Positions 1 to 7,535 of a DNA stretch of 64,000 nt are shown here, one piece after another. How positions within the stretch are numbered: position 1 is the first letter of the stretch; each line of letters opens with the position of its first letter. A program made the position numbers and the translations under genes. Under the pieces are notes generated by a model. It had not been told where the DNA came from and made no database searches. It worked only from the letters and a program-made list of their open reading frames with translations. This DNA is from Chryseobacterium endalhagicum (GTDB taxonomy: Bacteria; Bacteroidota; Bacteroidia; Flavobacteriales; Weeksellaceae): assembly GCF_016745235.1 (NCBI RefSeq), contig NZ_JAELVM010000002.1:744001-808000 (forward strand), written 5' to 3'.

Positions 1-2472
1 AACCGGAAGCTGGAATTCAGCCGGGTTGCCTGAAGTATTCGGAAGCCTTTGTTTTCCTACCCAGTTCAGAGTGGTATCAAAGCTCCAGAATCCTCCTTTA
101 TCGTTTTTATTCGTTGCATAGGCAAGATTCACAAAACCTCTGTGCTTGGCCATGAATGGAACCTCTCTTCTGCCGTCGATATAATCTGCCTGTACATCAT
201 AATATTTATAAGCCAGTCTTACATCAAAGTTCTTAAAAGGTGTAAAATCCCACTGGGTCTGGAAAGAGTTCGCAAAAGATTTTCCTTCCAGATTATAAAA
301 GGTAAGCTGCTGTGGTGAGCGGTCCAGATCCACAAGAACCTGATCCTGGAAATCTGTTCTGAAAAAATCTGCAACGATCGAAGATTTTCTTCCGAAAAGT
401 TTAAATTCCTGCTGTAAGCTGACTCCGTAATTCCATGCGATCTCCGGCTTTAAACCATAAATATCTCCACCGTTCTGAAGAATCTGAATGTTTCTGTTGG
501 ACGCAAAATACTGCTGGTTTTCTGCAAAAACATTGGCCGTTCTGAATCCTCTGCCCGCAGAAAGTCGTAAGATCGTCTGAGGCGTGAAATCATACTTGAA
601 ATTAACTCTCGGAGTAAACTGGGTTCCTGCAAGATTATGGAAATCTGCTCTGGCTCCTGCGACTAAAGTATATTTTAGCCCAGTCAATGTATATTCTGCA
701 AAAATACCCGGAACGATCTCGTTTCTCTTCATATCATCCGTTAAATATGTTTCCTCGTAGCCGTCATACAAAAAGCTGGCTCCGGCCTTGTACTTGTGAT
801 TGGTATTCCCGATGATGCTTTCAAAAATTAAATTGGAATAATACGTATGCTGTTTTCCGGCATAATTTCTCAGTCCGAAAAAGCTGTCCTGCTGGTGATA
901 CACATATTGGTTCATCCAGCCTAAGCTCTGATAAGGCTTTCCTTTAAATACGTATCCTGTTTTATTCCAAACCTGAAATCTGGAAATATCAATTCCGACA
1001 CCGTAGGCTCCCTGCTCGTCCTGAGGAAGCTTTTTATCAAAACCTATCTGTCCGGCCGTTCTCTCATCCTTGATGAAATTAATCCCGAAATGAGACCCGA
1101 ATCCTGATTTTTCAAGATCATTATAATTAAGGAGATAAGCTGCATTAATCTGCGTTCCTTTCGGTCGGTCCAGGAAAGTATCGTCATTCATATCCGTATC
1201 CCCGAAAGTTCCGTTTCCATGCAGTAAAAAGGTCTGAGACCATTTATCGTTGATAGGAGAGACGCTTGTGATATTGGCTTCCGCTCTTCCGTTGAAATCC
1301 GCAAAAATATTTAATGAAGTTTCAGGTTCTTTAGCGTTTTTCAGAAGCTCTGTATTGATTTGTCCTGTGATGCTTTCATAACCGTTGGTTACAGTACTTC
1401 CTCCTTTGGTCAGCTGAATGCTTTCAATCCATCTTCCGGGAATGAAATTCAGTCCATAGGCAGAAGCAAGACCTCTGATCTCCGGGAGAAGTTCCTTCGT
1501 TAAACTGGTGTATTTCTGATCCAGCCCCAGCATTTTAAGCTGTTTGGTTCCTGTAACGGCATTGCTGAAAGAAACATCTACCGTGGCATTCGTTTCAAAA
1601 CTTTCAGAAAGGTTGCAGCAGGCGGCTTTCAATAGTTCTTTTTTGTCGATATTAAAAACCAGTCCGGCTTCTTTTTTACTCAAAGCTGTGGCTGCTTTAG
1701 ATCCCGTAACCACTACGCCGTCGATCTTTTTTTCGTGCTGCTCATGGTTTTCGGAAGTGGCTTCAGGCTGGGTTTCCTGATGCTCTGCATGTTTTGTCTC
1801 TTCTGTAAAGTGAACTTTTGGATTCGCTTCTCCAAAAGCAATATCCCTGTCGTACAGGCAGCATCCGGGAAGGTTTTTGTAAACTGCATCCGTGGTTTTA
1901 TACTTTTCGTTGTCATGACCCGCATCGGCAATAGCTTTCAAAATTTTATCCGATGAGGTTTTTGAAGGATCAAAATGTAAGATAACGGTCTGCTTTTCTG
2001 CGCTCCATTCCGCTGAATCTGCGCCGGCTGTTTTGGCTGCTTTTTCAATTCTGGCTTTACAGGATTCGCAGTTGCCTTTTACATAAAACTCATTGTCTTT
2101 TCTTGCCTGATGCTGATGAGCTTCTGCCGCAGCAGGCTGAAGATCTCTTTCATAATGGCAGCATCCCGGAAGACCTTTGTAGGTTTCGTCGTTAGATTTA
2201 AATTTTTCGTTGTCGTGGCCAGCGTCTGCTACTTTCTTTAGGATTTCGTCTGTAGAAGTTTTAGAATCGGTTTCAAAAGTTAAAGTCTGCAGATCAACAG
2301 AATAAACCGCGGTTTTTGCGCCCGCTTTTTTGGCGGCAGTTTCTATTCTTGATTTACACATTTCACAGTTTCCTTTAACTTTAAACTGGTTCTTTGAAAG
2401 GTTTTGAGCTGATATAAACTGTACGGACAGAAGCATGAGACCAAGAATGATCTTGGAAATATATAATTTCAT
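1..2472 (-). CDS. TonB-dependent outer-membrane receptor with two N-terminal heavy-metal-associated domains (3' end cut by window edge)
   Basis: I translated this frame from the ATG at 2472 (MKLYISKII...) and it stays open to position 1, so at least 824 codons are present and the C-terminal barrel end is missing. A signal peptide (residues 1-22) is followed by two HMA-like domains: GNCEMC at 34-39 and GNCESC at 134-138 are CxxC metal sites, and each domain ends in an LPGCC motif (101-105 and 201-205). A His-rich linker (about 229-247) leads into the TonB plug, which contains AACCNLSESFETN near 283-295, and then beta-barrel sequence. Most receptors of this phylum carry a carboxypeptidase-like domain in this place; here the HMA pair replaces it. 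The plausible role is outer-membrane uptake or sensing of a soft metal such as copper; the substrate is inferred. It lies last in a same-strand run with 2543-2902 and 2921-3565. Confidence 0.9.
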   Translation of the reverse strand, partial: MKLYISKIILGLMLLSVQFISAQNLSKNQFKVKGNCEMCKSRIETAAKKAGAKTAVYSVDLQTLTFETDSKTSTDEILKKVADAGHDNEKFKSNDETYKGLPGCCHYERDLQPAAAEAHQHQARKDNEFYVKGNCESCKARIEKAAKTAGADSAEWSAEKQTVILHFDPSKTSSDKILKAIADAGHDNEKYKTTDAVYKNLPGCCLYDRDIAFGEANPKVHFTEETKHAEHQETQPEATSENHEQHEKKIDGVVVTGSKAATALSKKEAGLVFNIDKKELLKAACCNLSESFETNATVDVSFSNAVTGTKQLKMLGLDQKYTSLTKELLPEIRGLASAYGLNFIPGRWIESIQLTKGGSTVTNGYESITGQINTELLKNAKEPETSLNIFADFNGRAEANITSVSPINDKWSQTFLLHGNGTFGDTDMNDDTFLDRPKGTQINAAYLLNYNDLEKSGFGSHFGINFIKDERTAGQIGFDKKLPQDEQGAYGVGIDISRFQVWNKTGYVFKGKPYQSLGWMNQYVYHQQDSFFGLRNYAGKQHTYYSNLIFESIIGNTNHKYKAGASFLYDGYEETYLTDDMKRNEIVPGIFAEYTLTGLKYTLVAGARADFHNLAGTQFTPRVNFKYDFTPQTILRLSAGRGFRTANVFAENQQYFASNRNIQILQNGGDIYGLKPEIAWNYGVSLQQEFKLFGRKSSIVADFFRTDFQDQVLVDLDRSPQQLTFYNLEGKSFANSFQTQWDFTPFKNFDVRLAYKYYDVQADYIDGRREVPFMAKHRGFVNLAYATNKNDKGGFWSFDTTLNWVGKQRLPNTSGNPAEFQLPV

Positions 2473-2542
2473 TTTGTTTAAAAAAGTTTAGATTAATTAA
2501 AAACGGTCCATTACAATGTATAACGGACTCTGAATGTTGTTA

Positions 2543-2902
2543 TTAACCTATTTTAGGCGGCTGCCAGATTTCTTTTAAACGGTCTGAAAGATAAGGTGCT
2601 GAATATTGGAACTGAGGATTCTTACTGGCTTTGTAGTAAGACAGTTCCAGATGTAAATTCTTTGAAAACGGGGTTTCAATATAAGTAAAACAGGTGATGC
2701 AGGTCGAGCAGCAGTCGTCATTGCATGAAGAATGCTCTTTGTCATCCTTACTGTCTTTTGAGCTGTGATCTTTGCAGCAGTCACTTTTTTCTGACTTGGC
2801 TTTACAGCAGCTTTCCTGTGTGGTTTGTGAAAATAAGCTGTCTTTAGGAACTAAGAAAATTCCTAAACAAAATACAATGGCAAGTATATGAAACAGCTTC
2901 AT
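2543..2902 (-). CDS. Small Cys-rich exported protein, putative metal binding
   Basis: This 119-residue protein has an N-terminal hydrophobic signal (about 1-25). A central segment of roughly residues 31-72 is very rich in Cys, Lys, Asp and His, including repeated CC pairs and a CCSTCITC motif. The C-terminus ends in IWQPPKIG, which resembles small Bacteroidota proteins of the DUF6660 type found next to TonB receptors; that assignment is from memory and not firm. It starts 18 bp after the lipoprotein gene at 2921-3565 and ends 70 bp before the HMA-type TonB receptor, all on one strand, so co-transcription is likely. Periplasmic metal binding is inferred from composition and neighbours. No catalytic motif is visible. 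Confidence 0.75.
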   Translation of the reverse strand: MKLFHILAIVFCLGIFLVPKDSLFSQTTQESCCKAKSEKSDCCKDHSSKDSKDDKEHSSCNDDCCSTCITCFTYIETPFSKNLHLELSYYKASKNPQFQYSAPYLSDRLKEIWQPPKIG

Positions 2903-2920
2903 CTCTGCAAAAATACGAAA

Positions 2921-3565
2921 TTAAGACAAAGGATCACCAACTTTTAACGCACAATTGTGCCAAGGCTCTCCGTGAGCAGGGTTCAGTTTTGGTTTTGGAC
3001 CTGTTGGAGCTGGTGCTGTTACCGGACCGGGAACGTTTTGTGCACTTTGAACAGGTTGTGGTGCAGGTGCAGGTGCTGGTACTGGTTTGCTGTTTAAGGG
3101 CTGACCTACCGCAATATCACATCTGTGGCCGGGCTGTCCATGAGGAGGATTCATGCCGGGAGCGGTTTTAGCCGGCTGTCCGGTTTTATCGATCTGTATT
3201 TTTCCGGCTGACATGGAATTGGCATCTAGCTTAATGGCATTGTTCGGGTTTTGGCCGGGAGCCGTCTGGATAGCTGTAGGGCTTACATTAAGAGGCTGTC
3301 CCACCGGGATATCACATCTGTGGCCAGGCTGTCCGTGCGGAGGATTCTTTATTCCCGGAACATTAGAGGAAATAGGAGCCGGGGTTGGATTGGATTGTAC
3401 ACCTGCCTGTTCCATCAGAGCTGTTTTAGACGTTGTATTAACGGCCACATTGGGCTGCTGAACTCCGGCATCTTCTTTTAAATAAGTAGCTTTTTCGTCT
3501 TTATTACATGAAACAGCTAATAAGGAAATGGCAATAACGCCTAAGAATGTATTTTTCATATCCAA
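2921..3565 (-). CDS. Lipoprotein with three NPPHGQPGHRCD-type repeats
   Basis: The 214-residue product starts with a lipoprotein signal peptide with lipobox LAVSC (Cys20). The mature protein is Pro/Ala/Gln rich and holds three copies of a roughly 20-residue repeat at 74-93, 139-158 and 195-214. The first two are nearly identical (PHGQPGHRCDI, then VGQPLN). The third is diverged (HGEPWHNCAL, then VGDPLS) and forms the very C-terminus. Each copy keeps two His, one Cys and Pro-Gly turns, which suggests metal coordination; this is inference. Pro/Ala linkers separate the copies. The gene sits between a two-component system and a Cys-rich protein plus HMA-domain receptor on the same strand. I do not recognise a described function. 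An opposite-strand open frame across it is a shadow of its proline-rich codons. Confidence 0.85.
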   Translation of the reverse strand: MDMKNTFLGVIAISLLAVSCNKDEKATYLKEDAGVQQPNVAVNTTSKTALMEQAGVQSNPTPAPISSNVPGIKNPPHGQPGHRCDIPVGQPLNVSPTAIQTAPGQNPNNAIKLDANSMSAGKIQIDKTGQPAKTAPGMNPPHGQPGHRCDIAVGQPLNSKPVPAPAPAPQPVQSAQNVPGPVTAPAPTGPKPKLNPAHGEPWHNCALKVGDPLS

Positions 3566-3576
3566 TCGGTATGAAA

Positions 3577-3584
3577 CAAAATTA
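3577..3584 (-). promoter_or_regulatory. -7 box of the repeat-lipoprotein gene
   Basis: On the minus strand this reads TAATTTTG, matching the Bacteroidota -7 consensus TAnnTTTG, 12 bp before the lipoprotein ATG. It lies inside the right arm (as read on the minus strand) of a perfect inverted repeat. No TTTG was found at the usual -33 distance. Confidence 0.4.
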
Positions 3585-3615
3585 GCAAAACATTTTTAAT
3601 TGTTTTGCTAATTTT
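3578..3615 (-). terminator. 15-bp AT-rich inverted repeat after the response regulator gene
   Basis: The arms 3578-3592 and 3601-3615 are perfect reverse complements (AAAATTAGCAAAACA) with an 8-base loop. It lies 24 bp beyond the response regulator stop and overlaps the -7 box of the next gene, so it may act as a terminator, an operator, or both. Confidence 0.5.
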
Positions 3616-3638
3616 ATATTTATAATCAGTATTCGGGC

Positions 3639-4325
3639 TTAATTTTTAACCAAAAGTCTGAATCCTTCTCCGTGAACGTTGATAATTTCCAATCCTTCAT
3701 CGTCTTTTAACAGCTTACGAAGCTTCGCGATATACACGTCCATACTTCTTGCGGTAAAATAATTTTCTTTCTTCCAGATTTTTCTCAAAGCAAGATCTCT
3801 CGGCATGAAATCATTTCTGTGGATACAAAGAAGTTTTAACAGTTCGTTTTCTTTTGGAGAAAGTTTGTACTCTTTGTCACCTACTTTCAATTGTCTCAGC
3901 ATGGAATCGAAGAAGATATTGCTGATTTTGAACTGCTCCTGCTCTTCATTTTCCAAAGTAGAGCTTCTCTGCAGGATCGCTTTGATCTTATACAAAAGAA
4001 GTTCCGTATCAAACGGCTTGGTAATATAGTCGTCTGCACCCAGCTGATAACCTTTCAGGATATCTTCTCTCATATTTCTTGCGGTAAGGAATATGATAGG
4101 TGTGTTTTTATCGATTTTTTTTACGTCTTCCGCTAATGAAAATCCGTCTTTTTTTGGCATCATGACATCGAAAATGCAGATGTCAAATTCATTTTCTGTA
4201 AATTCTTTTAAACCCTGTTCCCCGTCTGTAGCAAGGGTTACCTCAAAGTTGTTGATCGTAAGATAATCCTTCAGCACTGCTCCAAAACTCTGATCGTCTT
4301 CTACTAATAATATTCTGTTGCTCAT
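3639..4325 (-). CDS. Two-component response regulator, OmpR family (RprY-like)
   Basis: This 228-residue protein has an N-terminal receiver domain with acidic residues D10-D11, phospho-acceptor Asp53 in IFDVMMP, Thr81 and Lys103 (TKPF). A C-terminal winged-helix DNA-binding domain spans about 130-225, ending in NVHGEGFRLL. The length and both domains are complete. The partner histidine kinase gene lies 102 bp upstream on the same strand. Overall it resembles the RprXY pair of Bacteroides, but orthology cannot be established by eye. Targets are unknown; the downstream same-strand lipoprotein, Cys-rich protein and HMA receptor are the natural candidates because of position. An AT-rich inverted repeat follows the stop codon. 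Confidence 0.93.
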   Translation of the reverse strand: MSNRILLVEDDQSFGAVLKDYLTINNFEVTLATDGEQGLKEFTENEFDICIFDVMMPKKDGFSLAEDVKKIDKNTPIIFLTARNMREDILKGYQLGADDYITKPFDTELLLYKIKAILQRSSTLENEEQEQFKISNIFFDSMLRQLKVGDKEYKLSPKENELLKLLCIHRNDFMPRDLALRKIWKKENYFTARSMDVYIAKLRKLLKDDEGLEIINVHGEGFRLLVKN

Positions 4326-4427
4326 GATTTTAATAATTAAAAATTAATGATTAAAAATTAAGAATGAACGTTCTCACTCTATCTTCCTATATTTTGTTAT
4401 TTGGTTTCTATATTTATCATTTATGAT

Positions 4428-5975
4428 TTAGCTCATCGGCAGCTTTATCGTAAACGTACTTCCATTATCCTTGTGGGAGTCTACAATAATCTGTCCTTTA
4501 TGCAGCTCTACAATTTTCTTCACGTAGGAAAGTCCCAGACCTTGGCCTTTTACATTGTGGATATTCCCGGTTTCTTCTCTGAAAAATTTTTCAAAGATCT
4601 TCGTCTTGTTCTGGGTTTCCATTCCCATTCCTTTATCAGAGATTTCGATGACATACAAATGTCCTTCATTTCTTGTCTTTACATGAATTTCCGGTGCTTC
4701 CGGTGAATATTTGTTGGCATTATCCAGTAAATTCACCAGCATATTGGAAATGTGGAATTCATCTATTTTAAAGGTGTAATGGGTCGCATTGAATTCCTGG
4801 GTCAGCGATCCGTTTCTCTGCTGTACAATAAGATTGAAAGATTCTGTCGTTCTTTTGATCAGCTCCCGTACATTAGTTTCCTTTAAAAACAGCTTCACTT
4901 CATTTCTTTCAAGCTTGGACATATTCAGAACATTTTCCACCTGCTTTTTCATTCTTAAATTTTCCTGCTTGATCAGCTCCGAATAATATTTTACCTTATC
5001 CGGGTTGGTGGCAATTTTGTCATTCGCCAAAGAATCCGTCGCCACAGAAATGGTCGCCAGAGGAGTTTTAAACTCGTGAGACATATTGTTGATAAAGTCT
5101 GTCTTCACTTCCGCCAGCTTTTTCTGCCTCATCATATAATTAATGGAAATAATATAAATTCCCAGAATGGTAAGCAATGAAAGGAATGTTCCCAGCAGCA
5201 TCGGCCAGTTGTTCATCGCCAGAGAGTATTCTTTTTTAGGAAAAACCAAAGCCAGACTATATAAAGTCCGGTCCTTTGTATCCGTGAAAAGAGGATAGGA
5301 ATACGTATTGTTGTCTTTTTTTTCTTTATATACTTTATTGACGACGCTTGTGAGCTTATTGTTCTTATCTGTAATTCCGTACCCGAATTTTGCAGAAATT
5401 CCTCTTATTTTTAATTCTTTTGCAATGACGGAATCCAGAATTTTATCATCTACTCTTTTTGTTATAGGTAAATTATTGCCATAAATTTTAGCAAATTCTT
5501 TTATGGTGTAATCTCCATTTTCAATATCGGTATTGATTTCTGTAGTCAGCTGTTCCGGCCTGGTAGTATCCCTTTTTACTTTGTAGGCAGCTTCATCGCT
5601 GTAAAGCGTGGTCCATTTTATAGAATCTCCTCTTTGGGAAATAGGAAGCTGTGTTTTTTCAATGATATTTTTAGAATAAATAATCTGTCTCTGGGTTCCG
5701 GAATCTTCAACCTGTTGAATGGTCGTCATAGAAGGCTGCTTACTGTTCGCAATAATATTATTCCGGAAATTTTTATTGTTTTCATTCATGTATTTTTCCA
5801 CCTCAATTTCTGAAACACTTTTAGCGGTGCTTTCCAGGGCAGTATATACTTTGTTTGAAAAATCTTGTTCAAGAGCTCCGTAATAACCCTTCAGCCAATA
5901 AAATTGGAGCGTCACAAAAACAATCAGTGAGATTGTCATAAACACCGAAATTATTGGGATGAATTTATTATTCAT
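4428..5975 (-). CDS. Sensor histidine kinase (RprX-like)
   Basis: The product is 515 residues. TM1 is at about 7-28 and TM2 at about 259-280, enclosing a periplasmic sensor region of roughly 230 residues with no family I recognise. The dimerisation/phospho-acceptor motif NNMSHEFKTPLATI places the phosphorylated His at 300. The ATPase domain shows an N box (NLLDNANKYS), a G1 box (DKGMGME) and a G2 region (GQGLGLSYVKKI). It would sense an extracytoplasmic signal and phosphorylate the regulator encoded 102 bp downstream. The gene is complete and the kinase residues are intact. The signal is unknown. Confidence 0.93.
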   Translation of the reverse strand: MNNKFIPIISVFMTISLIVFVTLQFYWLKGYYGALEQDFSNKVYTALESTAKSVSEIEVEKYMNENNKNFRNNIIANSKQPSMTTIQQVEDSGTQRQIIYSKNIIEKTQLPISQRGDSIKWTTLYSDEAAYKVKRDTTRPEQLTTEINTDIENGDYTIKEFAKIYGNNLPITKRVDDKILDSVIAKELKIRGISAKFGYGITDKNNKLTSVVNKVYKEKKDNNTYSYPLFTDTKDRTLYSLALVFPKKEYSLAMNNWPMLLGTFLSLLTILGIYIISINYMMRQKKLAEVKTDFINNMSHEFKTPLATISVATDSLANDKIATNPDKVKYYSELIKQENLRMKKQVENVLNMSKLERNEVKLFLKETNVRELIKRTTESFNLIVQQRNGSLTQEFNATHYTFKIDEFHISNMLVNLLDNANKYSPEAPEIHVKTRNEGHLYVIEISDKGMGMETQNKTKIFEKFFREETGNIHNVKGQGLGLSYVKKIVELHKGQIIVDSHKDNGSTFTIKLPMS

Positions 5976-6177
5976 TATTTGATTTTATATATATTGGGAA
6001 AAATGAATGTTAAAATTAATTATTTTAAGACTTGATAAACAAAAAACGAGCCAAAAAATTGTTTAATTTCTCTTAAAAGTGAGTTTTTTAACAAATATTT
6101 ATGAATTTTAAATTACTTGTCCTATGGAAAGACCTCTAAATTGATTAAATGAGTAGCTTTGATAAAAATAATTACTT

Positions 6178-6660
6178 ATGGAATCTAATATCGTTTTCAA
6201 CAAAGATTTTGATGCAAGCACAGTGTATGTCATGAAAATTTATGATGCTGATGTCTCAAAAGTGTGGGATTATTTTACCAAATCTGAATTATTGGATCAA
6301 TGGTGGGCTCCGAAGCCGTGGAAATGTGAAACAGTGAAGCAGGATTTTAGCGAAGGCGGAATCTGGCACTATGCCATGGTAGGTCCTGACGGCGAAAAAA
6401 TGTATGGACAGGTAACCTATGGCGAGATCATGGAGCACCGCAGCTTCGACGGGGTAGATGCTTTTTGTGATGAAAAAGGGGATATCAATGAAGATTTTGC
6501 GCAGGCTAAATGGTTATTCGGGTTTACAGGAGTGGAAGAGGGAACAAAGTTGACCATTAATATTCACTTTCCTGATCCGGAATCTATGAAGAAGCAGTTG
6601 GAGATGGGCTTTGAAGAGGGGTTCAAGATGGGACTGAGCCAGCTGGAGGATTTGATTTGA
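6178..6660 (+). CDS. SRPBCC / AHSA1-like START-fold protein
   Basis: This 160-residue cytoplasmic protein lacks a signal peptide. It has the pattern of the activator-of-Hsp90-ATPase-homologue family: an early helix with VWDYFTKSELLDQWWAP, a central GGIWHYAMVGPDGEKMYG hairpin and a C-terminal long helix. Family members bind hydrophobic ligands or have unknown roles, so no specific function can be assigned. It is divergent from the histidine kinase and convergent with the gene ending at 6980. A nested inverted repeat begins three bases after its stop codon. Confidence 0.85.
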   Translation: MESNIVFNKDFDASTVYVMKIYDADVSKVWDYFTKSELLDQWWAPKPWKCETVKQDFSEGGIWHYAMVGPDGEKMYGQVTYGEIMEHRSFDGVDAFCDEKGDINEDFAQAKWLFGFTGVEEGTKLTINIHFPDPESMKKQLEMGFEEGFKMGLSQLEDLI

Positions 6661-6662
6661 TA

Positions 6663-6956
6663 ATTTGCTGATGAGTTAATGGGTTGATGTGGTGATGTGA
6701 TGATTCGTTGATTTGCCAATTAGATGATGTGATAGTTTGTTGATTCTAAAGTGTTTTTTAGGTTTTGGCTAAAGCCTCATCGAGGTTTCACAAAAAAAAG
6801 ACGGGCTTTAGCCCGTCCCTATTGAATTTTATATGCGTATGTGCATTTGAAATTAATAATATGATTGCTCTGAGTGATCGTTCCTGAGAAGCCCTAGATT
6901 TGTACCAATGCACATCATCCTAATTACCACATCAACCCATTAACTCATCAGCAAAT
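6663..6956. repeat. Nested inverted repeat between two convergent genes
   Basis: The outer arms 6663-6693 and 6926-6956 are perfect 31-bp reverse complements built from TGATG/CATCA-like words. Inside lie GGCTAAAGCC (6767-6776) and the palindromic hairpin ACGGGCTTTAGCCCGT (6801-6816). The 319-bp gap between the convergent genes contains no plausible coding frame. It could be a two-way terminator or a REP/MITE-like element. Confidence 0.7.
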
Positions 6957-6979
6957 CATCGCATCAACCCATCATCACA

Positions 6980-7330
6980 TCAAATCAACTCTTCCTCCTG
7001 AAAATACTGAATAATCGCTTTTTTCATCAGAAGAGACTGTTCGTTGGGTCTTAATTCCGGAAGTTCTTCCAGTTTGTCATATTGTGGCCATCCGTCTTCG
7101 TAGTGGGTAAATTTATAGTACCCAAAAGGTTCCAGCAGTCTGCATACCGCGATGTGGATCAAATTTACTTTGTCTTCTTTTGTATATTTTTGTTGGCCGC
7201 TTCCTAGTTCCTGTAGTCCGATCAGAAATAAAAGGGTTTCAATCGGAGGATTTTTTTCGGTGTCGAAATTATCTATAAAGAACTGTTCTATTTTTTGCCA
7301 GTAATCGGACTCGTTCATAATGTTTGTCAT
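6980..7330 (-). CDS. Conserved hypothetical 116-residue protein
   Basis: The protein is soluble and acidic, with no signal peptide or TM helix and no motif I recognise. It is predicted mostly helical, starts MTNIMNESDYWQKIEQFF and ends FQEEELI. Its start codon overlaps the stop of the upstream small membrane protein (ATGA, 7327-7330), which indicates translational coupling. The 3' end faces the nested inverted repeat. Alternative starts exist (Met5), but the coupling supports the first ATG. Confidence 0.75.
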   Translation of the reverse strand: MTNIMNESDYWQKIEQFFIDNFDTEKNPPIETLLFLIGLQELGSGQQKYTKEDKVNLIHIAVCRLLEPFGYYKFTHYEDGWPQYDKLEELPELRPNEQSLLMKKAIIQYFQEEELI

Positions 7331-7500
7331 TTACTTTCTTCAGCTTTTTTTGCATCTTCTTCTCTTGCTTTTTCAAGAAGCTGTTGCAGTTTTTTTTCTT
7401 GCTTTTCTTTAAAAATTTCCCGCTTTTCTGCCTTTCGGATTTTATCCTTTTGTATTAGATAATAAACAATAACTATTGCAAGGAATGTTAATAATAACAT
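7327..7500 (-). CDS. Small single-pass membrane protein (57 residues)
   Basis: Reading from the ATG at 7500, the frame encodes a hydrophobic N-terminal helix (MLLLTFLAIVIVYYLI) followed by about 40 highly charged residues rich in Lys, Glu and Gln that should form a helix or coiled coil in the cytoplasm. The stop TGA at 7327-7329 overlaps the ATG of the next gene by four bases. No homologous family is recognised. The coupling and the compact gene order support it being real despite its size. Confidence 0.6.
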   Translation of the reverse strand: MLLLTFLAIVIVYYLIQKDKIRKAEKREIFKEKQEKKLQQLLEKAREEDAKKAEESK

Positions 7501-7535
7501 AATTTTATTTTTAAAGTTGAAGAAAAAATTAAAAT

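Noticed and set aside
2989-3481. Plus-strand open frames of 60-102 codons across the repeat lipoprotein gene
   Set aside because: They are antisense to a well-supported lipoprotein with signal peptide and repeats, and their length follows from proline-rich codons on the other strand.
6661-6979. CRISPR-like array in the TGATG-rich region
   Set aside because: The repeats are irregular words and one inverted pair, with no regularly spaced direct repeats and no cas gene.
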